Source of the DNA: Solirubrum puertoriconensis
GTDB taxonomy: Bacteria > Bacteroidota > Bacteroidia > Cytophagales > Hymenobacteraceae
DNA: 64,000 bases
NCBI RefSeq assembly: GCF_001483135.1
Contig: NZ_LNAL01000006.1
Coordinates: forward strand, 744,003 to 808,002
Reading direction: 5' to 3'
Below, in pieces: positions 8,284-16,900 of this stretch. Position 1 is the first letter of the stretch, and each line of letters starts with the position of its first letter. The notes beneath the pieces are model-generated. The model was not told the DNA's origin. It did no database searches and saw nothing but the letters and a program-made list of their open reading frames with translations. Made by a program: the position numbers and the translations under genes.

Positions 8284-8736
8284 TCAGGACAGCAGGCGTG
8301 CCTGCTGCGCCGCTTTTATAAGAGCCGGCGCGTTTCTGAGTGTAGCCAGAGCCACCTCCTTGGCGGCTTGCTTCACCTCGTCGCGGTGGATGTCGCGGAT
8401 TTCCTCCTGCACCAACTCAGTAAGGGTATGAATGGCTTGGCTGAGCGCCTCGCGTCGGGGCCGCTCGGCCCGTAGCTCGGCGTAGGCTTCGGCTAAGTGG
8501 GCCTGCATGTTCTTGCGGCGGATGTGAAACACCGACTCCTGCGCCAACTGCCGCTGCACCGAATCGAGCAAGTTTACCAGCGGCAGCAGTTTGCTGGCCC
8601 CGCTAATCATCACCCGGTTGAGGCGGTCTGGGTGTTGCGAAGCTTCGGTAGGCCCTGGCAGCTCAGCAGCATGCTCCGGCGTGGGCAGATGGGTAACATA
8701 CGAATCGAAGTAATGGGGCTTATCGGCGGAGAGCAT
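8284..8736 (-). CDS. Hypothetical helical protein (150 aa)
   Basis: The protein has no signal peptide or membrane segment. After a 35-residue disordered start it is almost entirely charged amphipathic helix (LNRVMISGASKLLPLVNLL, NMQAHLAEAYAELRAERPRR, LTELVQEEIRDIHRDEVKQA), suggesting a helical bundle or coiled coil. I do not recognise a family. It is co-directional with the TlpA-like gene but 126 bases upstream of it. Confidence 0.6.
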   Translation of the reverse strand: MLSADKPHYFDSYVTHLPTPEHAAELPGPTEASQHPDRLNRVMISGASKLLPLVNLLDSVQRQLAQESVFHIRRKNMQAHLAEAYAELRAERPRREALSQAIHTLTELVQEEIRDIHRDEVKQAAKEVALATLRNAPALIKAAQQARLLS

Positions 8737-9009
8737 GGCCTAGGTGGCAATAGCATAGTGCAGCTACCAAGGTAGTAAGCTCGTGCGGGTTTATCGACTA
8801 TCGCAACGCCAAGTTGCCTGATACCAGCACTCTGTATTACACGACCTGCCGTGTGCCCTAGGTTGCCAACCAGGCTACCAAGCACAACACCTTCACTGCT
8901 CCGTGCTAGCACGGATTTTAGTATATGTGTATTGCAATATTTGTTGATGATATGGCGAATCCCTAGGTTGGCACTGCCGCACCGATGTCAACCGCCCAGC
9001 TCCTCATTT

Positions 9010-9258
9010 ATGATCAAAGCTTTACTCGTAGCCAGTTTGCTGTGGGTGGGTGCACCCGTGCCGGTTGTTCGGCAGATGCTGCAGGCCCGCGCTACTGCCA
9101 GCGCGCAAACCGTTTATGTCTGCATCAGCAAATCATCGGTAGCCTACCACTCGTCCGACGGTTGCGCGGGCCTGAACCGCTGCACCCACGAGGTGCGTGC
9201 CATGTCGGTGAGTGCCGCGCAAGACATGGGCAAACGAGCTTGCCAGAAGTGCTACTAA
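9010..9258 (+). CDS. Small exported Cys-rich protein
   Basis: The 82-residue product starts MIKALLVASLLWVGAP, an export signal ending near ASAQT. The mature part carries a pattern seen in small periplasmic proteins: VYVCISKSSVAYHSSDGCAG, then LNRCTHEV, a short helix (SVSAAQDMGKR) and a terminal ACQKCY. Five cysteines and two histidines could hold a metal or form disulfides. The function is unknown. It is 66 bases upstream of the YegP gene on the same strand. Confidence 0.65.
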   Translation: MIKALLVASLLWVGAPVPVVRQMLQARATASAQTVYVCISKSSVAYHSSDGCAGLNRCTHEVRAMSVSAAQDMGKRACQKCY

Positions 9259-9324
9259 CCCGAGCCACCTAGGCCTGCTGCCGCCATTTACTGCTTATCT
9301 CTCAACCTTTTTCATCCCCACCTT

Positions 9325-9651
9325 ATGAGCAAGTTTCAAGTATTCAAAAGCACCGCCGATGGTCAGTACTACTACCATCTGAAGTCGGCCAACAACGAGA
9401 TTATTCAGTCGGGCGAGGGGTATACCAGCAAGGCCAACTGCCTACAGGGTATTACCTCGGTGCAGCGCAATTGCCAGCCCGAGCGCTTCGAGCCGTACTA
9501 TGCCTTGGGGCAGTACGGCTTCAACCAAGTAGCCACCAACGGCGAAATCATCGGCCGCAGCGAAAAGTACACCGCCAGTGCTGCGCGCGACCACGGCATC
9601 GAGGCGGTTATCCGGCTGGCACCTTCGGCGCTGATCGAAGACCTGGCCTAG
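9325..9651 (+). CDS. YegP family protein (two DUF1508 repeats)
   Basis: The 108-residue protein is two tandem DUF1508 units. The first is FQVFKSTADGQYYYHLKSAN with IIQSGEGYTSKANCLQGI; the second is FEPYYALGQYGFNQVATNGE with IIGRSEKYTASAARDHGI. The family is small, cytoplasmic and of uncertain function; structures show a beta-beta-beta-alpha unit per repeat. The stop codon TAG lies inside a CCTAGG palindrome (9647-9652). Confidence 0.93.
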   Translation: MSKFQVFKSTADGQYYYHLKSANNEIIQSGEGYTSKANCLQGITSVQRNCQPERFEPYYALGQYGFNQVATNGEIIGRSEKYTASAARDHGIEAVIRLAPSALIEDLA

Positions 9652-9747
9652 GTACTGTTGGCCCTTGGCTGCCGCACAAAGGGCATACTTTAGAGTGGGC
9701 TGGCACCGCGCTGGCCTCAGTCGTCACGCCGATTTTTCAGCAACGCT

Positions 9748-10020
9748 ATGCAGCCCAAAACGTGCAGCCACCTTCAGGCCCTAACCCACATTACGCCCCC
9801 AGCCGAATATGCGTGCGCCGAGTGCGTAGCAGCCGGCGACACCTGGGTGCACTTGCGCGTGTGCCAGGAGTGCGGCCACGTAGCCTGCTGCGACGACTCC
9901 AAAAACCAACACGCCACGCGGCATTACCACGCCACACAGCACCCCGTAATAGCCTCGGCCGAACCGGGCGAGCAGTGGCTCTGGTGCTACCCCGACGAAG
10001 TGTTTCTGCAATACCGCTAA
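9748..10020 (+). CDS. UBP-type zinc finger protein
   Basis: The 90-residue protein is a stand-alone zf-UBP domain. Likely zinc ligands are C6, H8, C23, C26, C39, C42, H44, C47, H55, H59 or H61, and H65, in the spacing CSH, CAEC, CQECGHVACC, HATRHYHATQH. In eukaryotes the domain binds the C-terminus of ubiquitin; bacterial solo versions have unknown partners. A bidirectional terminator follows between it and the convergent zinc-protease gene. Confidence 0.9.
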   Translation: MQPKTCSHLQALTHITPPAEYACAECVAAGDTWVHLRVCQECGHVACCDDSKNQHATRHYHATQHPVIASAEPGEQWLWCYPDEVFLQYR

Positions 10021-10036
10021 GCACCTAGGGCGGGCA

Positions 10037-10075
10037 ACAAAAAAGGGCGGACCCAACGGTTCGCCCTTTTTGCGT
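10037..10075. terminator. Bidirectional terminator
   Basis: AAAAGGGCG / CGCCCTTTT form a 9-bp stem between two convergent genes, with A and T tracts on the two sides, so it can stop transcription from both directions. Confidence 0.85.
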
Positions 10076-10091
10076 GTAGCGCAGCGGCTGC

Positions 10092-11267
10092 TTACATCAC
10101 CAGCTTCGGCAGCTGAGCATCGAACAGCTTGGCAAACTCTTGCGGGCTCAGGATATGGCCTTGCTTTTGAGCGTTGTTGGCCAGGTTGTAGCCCCATTCG
10201 GCAGCGGCCAAGCGCTGCGTGGGTGTGCCGTGGTGCCCGTCGCTTGTGAAGGAACAGTCGCCGATATTGAAGAACACCTCCAGGAACAGGCGCACGCGCT
10301 TCCATTGCATGGCAGCGCCGCGGGCGTGCGAGAGGTAATAAGCCGAGTAAGCATCGGCCATCAGTTCGGTGCGGCGGGTAGCCTCGGGGCTGTCTTCTTC
10401 GCCGAACAGGTTGAGCTGAAACTGAATTTGGTGGCCAAACTCGTGGGCCAAAATGGCTTGCGGAGCTACGTCGCCGAAGCCAATGGCCGTAAAGCCTTCC
10501 ATGATGCCGTCGCCCATCACGATTTTATCCGGAATGTTGGCGTAGGGCGGGTAGTTGAAGCCTTGCAGCGCAAACGCGTTGAAGGTGAAGATGGGGTGGC
10601 TACCATCGCGGTACTGCGGAATTTGGTCGGTGAGCAGCACCACGATCTGCGCCAGGGTATTGGCAGTGGTCTTGCTCAGGCCGTAAGCGGCTTCGTAGGT
10701 GCTGGCAATTTTGGCTTGGTCGAGCATCACGTTGCCGTGCATGCCCACCATCACCATCTGGCCCGATTCAATCGTCCAGAAACGTCGGAGGTCTTTAAAC
10801 GTTTTGGTGAGGCGCTGGCTGTACTCGCCGTTTTGGCCAAACGTCTGATTAGCCGAGCTGTTCTCGAACACCAACGTGTAGTAGGTGGGCAAGTTCAGCA
10901 TATCGTAATTCAGCACGTACGTGATTACCTGCGAGTTCCAGTCGGAAAGCTGCTCGTCGAGCCACAGGTTTATGGGCGTGCTGTCCTCGCAGGGGGTGGG
11001 CGTAACGGCCAGCAAGCGGCGGGCCATTTCCTGGTACTGCGGGTCGGTTTGCAACAGCTGCGCCGAGCGCTGCTTCAGCTTCTCTTCGGTGCCGGCAGGC
11101 AATGTAGCCCGGAGCTGCTCGATGCGCTCGATGGTGGCAGCAGTGGAGAGCTGTGCCGATTCGGTAGCTGCAACTGGCGCAACCGTGTTATCTGCTTCTT
11201 TCTGGCAACCCGTGAGCAGGGTAAACGAAGCGGCAACGCAGGCCAACAAAAGCTTTACGTGTTTCAT
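10092..11267 (-). CDS. Lipoprotein, putative neutral zinc metallopeptidase
   Basis: The 391-residue protein begins with a lipoprotein signal (MKHVKLLLACVAASFTLLTGC, acylated Cys at residue 21). A helical region (about 40-90) precedes the catalytic part, which has H275-E-F-G-H279 in ILAHEFGHQIQFQL and a downstream ELMADAYSAYYLSH that may give the third zinc ligand. This resembles the YpfJ-type neutral zinc peptidase arrangement. The C-terminal HGTPTQRLAAAEWGYNLA is also typical of that group. The substrate is unknown; it should face the periplasm or cell surface. A 25-base inverted repeat lies 48 bases upstream of its start. Confidence 0.82.
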   Translation of the reverse strand: MKHVKLLLACVAASFTLLTGCQKEADNTVAPVAATESAQLSTAATIERIEQLRATLPAGTEEKLKQRSAQLLQTDPQYQEMARRLLAVTPTPCEDSTPINLWLDEQLSDWNSQVITYVLNYDMLNLPTYYTLVFENSSANQTFGQNGEYSQRLTKTFKDLRRFWTIESGQMVMVGMHGNVMLDQAKIASTYEAAYGLSKTTANTLAQIVVLLTDQIPQYRDGSHPIFTFNAFALQGFNYPPYANIPDKIVMGDGIMEGFTAIGFGDVAPQAILAHEFGHQIQFQLNLFGEEDSPEATRRTELMADAYSAYYLSHARGAAMQWKRVRLFLEVFFNIGDCSFTSDGHHGTPTQRLAAAEWGYNLANNAQKQGHILSPQEFAKLFDAQLPKLVM

Positions 11268-11314
11268 ACAAGCGGTTGGGAGGGTGAAACAGAGAGGTAT
11301 AGAAAGGCCAACCC

Positions 11315-11339
11315 ATATTGTATTAAATCAATACAATAT
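11315..11339. promoter_or_regulatory. Operator-like inverted repeat
   Basis: ATATTGTATT and AATACAATAT are perfect 10-base arms separated by 5 bases, in the A/T-rich leader of the zinc-protease lipoprotein gene. The size and position fit a binding site for a dimeric repressor. The regulator is not identified. Confidence 0.5.
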
Positions 11340-11507
11340 AGGTGTGTGCTTATCCGGTGCGGCCAGCTGGGCTCTGTTGAAGAGGTGTTCTAAAGTATAA
11401 TTACATCTTAAAATATCATAATAAAATCATGAATTAATTTACTGTTGGGCTTGAGATGGACGCCTCAACAAATGATTATTGCATAATATTTTATTGATAA
11501 AAGAAGA

Positions 11508-11690
11508 AGCTATAACGGCTCAGGCACACGGTTGCGATGGCTGCACCGGTATTATTGTATCCCAAGGTGCGTGCCTGATTACCGTTGGGCTAAGCTGTTC
11601 GGGCATCATAATTGCAACGGAAGTATGGGCGGCTTGTCCGCCTCCATAGCTCCATCTAAAAGCCCAGGGTTTTGCCCTGGGCTTTTGCTC
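11508..11690 (+). ncRNA. Candidate structured small RNA with terminator
   Basis: A closing stem AGCTAT (11508-11513) / ATAGCT (11646-11651) encloses three internal stems: CAGGCAC / GTGCCTG (11521-11527 with 11571-11577), CCGTTG / CAACGG (11582-11587 with 11615-11620) and GGCGG / CCGCC (11628-11632 with 11638-11642). A perfect 12-bp terminator follows directly. The 110 bases before it are very A/T-rich and could hold a promoter. No frame in the segment looks protein-coding. It does not carry motifs I know from tmRNA, RNase P RNA or the common riboswitches. Confidence 0.4.
11658..11686 (+). terminator. Intrinsic terminator of candidate small RNA
   Basis: AAAAGCCCAGGG / CCCTGGGCTTTT form a perfect 12-bp stem with the 5-base loop TTTTG. 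No protein gene ends near it on the plus strand, which is the main argument for a non-coding transcript upstream. Confidence 0.88.
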
Positions 11691-11764
11691 GGTTGGGTAA
11701 GCCAGGCGCAACCGCTCTGGTAGCCGCAGGGTTAACTACGCACCAACACAATTGAGCCAATGTG

Positions 11765-11811
11765 CCAACGAACACGGGGCCGCAGCAGTGCTGCGGCCCC
11801 GTGTTCGTTGG
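11765..11811. repeat. Near-perfect 47-base palindrome
   Basis: Two 23-base arms (starting CCAACGAACACGGGGCCGCA) are exactly complementary around a single central G. It is of the same style as the 62-base palindrome at 1036-1097 but unrelated in sequence. There is no T-tract. Confidence 0.8.
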
Positions 11812-11823
11812 GCTCGTCTGCGG

Positions 11824-12040
11824 GCGAAATGTTTCTCACGGCATTTCGCGCTCAGCACAGGAATGCCAGCCTTTGTTTTCCATACCTAGCAAATACATTC
11901 CTGTGCATTAACTACAAGGCCCCTAGGGGTGCTGCGTTTGCAATCCGCTCTCAACGCAAACACCTAGCAAGGCCTTGGCCAGTTGGTTTCCGGTAACCGA
12001 CCAAGGCCTGCTACCGAGCTGCGCTCGGGTAAGCACCCCT
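11824..12040. other. Hairpin-dense gene-free region, possible structured RNA
   Basis: Successive stems are visible: GCGAAATG / CATTTCGC (11824-11831, 11842-11849); GCACAGGAATG / CATTCCTGTGC (11855-11865, 11896-11906). An outer 9-bp stem AGGGGTGCT / AGCACCCCT (11925-11933, 12032-12040) encloses three hairpins: GCGTT / AACGC, AGGCCTTGG / CCAAGGCCT (11970-11978, 12001-12009) and CCGAGC / GCTCGG (12014-12019, 12023-12028). The last part is a four-way-junction-like fold. No tRNA features (T-loop, CCA) are present. The strand is undetermined. Confidence 0.35.
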
Positions 12041-12160
12041 TACGGATGTTGCAAAGCTGCATGCCTAGCATTAACCGCAGATTAAGTTCAAATTAGAAAA
12101 CATTAACACGGCCAACATTCGGCCCAGGACGACTCGGTACCTGAACAAAAAGCCTGCAGA

Positions 12161-13720
<1,560 letters not shown>

Positions 13721-13856
13721 AGGAAAACGCACGCAGGAGTGGGGGCAACTCTTGCAATACGGAAATGCAAAATCCCGTGATAAAAATACTGGGGTGCCAA
13801 GTACGTAATTACCACAGCCTTCGGTTTTAGTAGGTAAGTACCATTTTTCGAAGAAA

Positions 13857-13892
13857 AAAACAGCCCGACCACCAAAAGGCAATCGGGCTGTT
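13857..13892 (-). terminator. Terminator of the large adhesin gene
   Basis: AACAGCCCGA / TCGGGCTGTT form a 10-bp stem; read on the minus strand the stem is followed by a run of seven T. It lies 23 bases past the adhesin stop codon. Confidence 0.85.
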
Positions 13893-13914
13893 CTGGGCGG
13901 AAAACCGGGCTGTG

Positions 13915-16900
13915 CTATTCTACCAGCAAGCGGCAAGCACCCGTGCCGCTGCGCACAAAGTACACGCCGCTGGGCAAGCCGGCGGGAAGGCGCAACGCGC
14001 TCTGGCCAGAGGCATCGGCGGTGGTACGAAGCAGCAGGCGGCCGGTGGCATCGTACACCTCAACTGGCGCATTGGGCTGAGCCCCAGCTACGCTGGCTTG
14101 CGTGCGGGCCGGGTTGGGCGTTACGCGCAAGGTGTGGGCAGCCCGATCGAGCACCACCGTGCGCACGGGCGAGTAGTTGGTGGTGCCGTCCAGGTCTGCC
14201 TGGCGCAGGCGGTAGTAAAGCACGCCGGCCTGCGTAGGCAGTTGCGCATCGGTAGTGGCGTATGCGTGGGTACGGTTGCTGGTGCCTTGCGCCGCTAAGC
14301 GTTCTATCTCGGCAAACTGGCGGCCATCGGTGCTGCGCTCCACGGCAAAGTATTCGCTGTTGCGCTCTTGGGCGGTAGTCCAGCTTAGCTGCACGGCAGC
14401 GCCCAGCGCTTCGGCCGTGAAGCTTACCAGCTCCACCGGCAGCGGGTTGGCCGAAGAGCCGAGCGTCCAGACGGAGAAGCCCGTTACGCCCGTGGCCGTT
14501 ACGGTGTTGGCGCTGGCGTTGCGGTTGTTGGCAGCTACGTACTGCCACGGACCGGCCGTGCCGGTGGTGGAGCGGAACAAACCTAGGGAGTTTTCAGCCA
14601 AGCCGTTGAGCTCGGCCTCGGCGTAGCCGAACTCCAGCGTTACGTTCAGGCCGCTGTTGGTTTGAGCCGTAATGTCGTAGTAGCGCTTGATGCTGGTGCT
14701 CGTGCCCTGGCCCGACAAGGCCGTGCCCGTTACGCGGCGCACGGTGGTGGTGCCGGGCAACGTACTGCCGCTCGGCGTGAGGGCCAGCCCTAGGTTGCCA
14801 AAGGCCTGGCGGGTGCCGGCAGCGTTGAGCTGGCGGGTGGTTTCGACGGTGCCCGTAACGTAGCTGGCTGCCGACTCGCTGATGGTGGCCGTAGTGCCCA
14901 AGGTTACTTTGTTGGCCCCCGTAAGCAGGGTGCCGGCCGTCAGCGTCAGGCTCTGGCTCACGGTTGCGTTGGTTTGCAGCGTAAGCGAGCCAGACGTTTT
15001 GTTTACTGTCAGGCCCGTAAAGGTGGTGGCGCTGCTACCACCTAGGGTTTGAGCATTGCCACCGCGGAACACCACCGTACCGCTGAGCGTGGTCGTGCCA
15101 TTGTTCGTCCAGTTGCCGTGCACCTCCAGCGTGGCGCCCGAGGCTACTGTTAGGCTTGAACCCGAAGCTATTGTTACGTCGGCGGCTGTTAGCGTGCCGC
15201 TGCTCAGGGTTGGGTAGCGGCTTAGGCCAGCCGGAATAATTACGTGCGTGCCGGCGTCGGGCAGCTTGCCAAAGCTCCAGTTGGCGCAGTCGCTGAGTAC
15301 TGCGCTGGCGTTGCCGGTCCAGGTAGTAGTAGGGGTGGTGGGCACGCTAACGGTAATGGAAACCGGGGCGGTGCTGCGGTTGCCCGCAGCATCGGTTACC
15401 ACCAGCTGAAAGGCGTTGACTCCCACGTTGGCGCAGGTAAAAGTAGGGCTGCTGCTAGGCACCATGCGCAGGCTCAGGTTGTCCAGGGCTGCATCCACAT
15501 CGGCACCGTTGATTTCGCTACGGAATGCGAGCGTGGCGCTCGTAGCCGGTGCTACAAAGTTGTAGCTGAAGCTCGCCCAGGTAGTGCCGGGGTTAGGGAA
15601 GGTCGTTTGCTGAGTGCCGTTCAAATCAAACGCCAGCAGTGCCACCCCAATCGGAGGGTTGCCGTAGCCGGTGCCATTGCGCAGGCTGCCGCTAACCGTG
15701 TACGTGGCACCAGGCGTGAGGCCCGTTACGGTTTGCGCAATGCTGGGGTCGGTTGCCGAGGCTCCATTACTGTTCAAAATGACATAGCCACCCGGGTTGC
15801 CGCCCGTGTTGCGCCAGCCGCCGTTTGCATCCACGGTGCTTATTGTCCAGCCATTGGTGTTCGAGGTTAACTCGCCGTTGCTGATGCGTTCGGTGAGGTC
15901 GGCAATACTCAGTGTAACGGCACCGCAGGTAGAGCTACTGCCGTTGTTGATGGAAGCTACCGGCACAGTTACCGTGCCGTCGGCACCTAGGGATACGGCT
16001 ACATCGCGCGACACAGCGGTTACGGTGCAGGTGCGGGTAACGGCTACCGAGTAGGTGGTAGTGGTGGTGCCGTCCTGGGCCGTTACCAATACGGTAATGG
16101 TGTTCAGCCCTGGGTTGAGGTTAATCGTGCCCGAAGCGGCCCCATTTGCCACAACCGTACCGTTTACCCTAACGGTAGCATTGGCCTGCAGGAGTGTTGG
16201 GGTTACCGTGGTAGTAGCGGCAGCGGTGGAGAGGGTGTAGCTGGAGGTGTTGCTCGCAAAGGCCGGGGTGAGCGTACCTGCGCTGAGCACTAGGTTGCTT
16301 AGGCGCGACTCGTTGGAGGGCGTGTACACCGAAATGGTGTTCGAGTAGTTGCCTTGCCCCGTCACCGAAGCTTTATCAGCCCGCACGCGGTAGTAGTACG
16401 TGGTGGCACTGGCCAAGCCGGTAATGGCGCGCGAGGTACTGTTGCCCGCTACCGAGAACGGCGAGCCGCTAATCTGGGAGGCAAACGTGTTCGAGGTAGA
16501 TACTTCGAGCAGGTAATTGGTTACGCTGCCCACTGCCGGCGCCGTCCAGTTGGCTGTAAAGCCCGTGCTGCTGATGGCCGTAGCGGCCGTGGCCGTTGGC
16601 ACCACCATGGCGTAGCTTTCCACCCAGTTGGAGGTGCTGCCCGTGAGACCAAAGTTGGTGAGCGTACCGAAATATGTATTAGCAGTTACGTCATCTAGCA
16701 GGTTCTGGCTGGTATTGGTACCGTTGGCCATACCATGCTCAAACGTGTAATAGGCAACCAGTCCGGCTTGGCTTGGGCTTAGCGGAGTAGCGTAGTTGGC
16801 CTGAATTTCGGCCGCCGTGCGAGCTGTGTTCCAGATGCGCACTTCGTCGAAGCGGCCGCTGAAGTAGCCATTTACCAGGGTTTGCATGGAACCCAGTACC

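Noticed and set aside
10140-11393. 417-codon plus-strand frame opposite the zinc-protease lipoprotein
   Set aside because: It is the antisense of a gene with a lipobox and zinc motif; its composition is low-complexity and it shows no domain. Long antisense frames are common in GC-rich DNA.
11760-11996. 78-codon plus-strand frame in the hairpin-rich region
   Set aside because: It runs through a 47-base palindrome and several hairpins, so the frame is better explained by structured non-coding DNA.
11925-12040. Cloverleaf-like fold considered as a tRNA
   Set aside because: The arms have the wrong lengths, there is no T-loop consensus or CCA end, and the length exceeds 110 bases.
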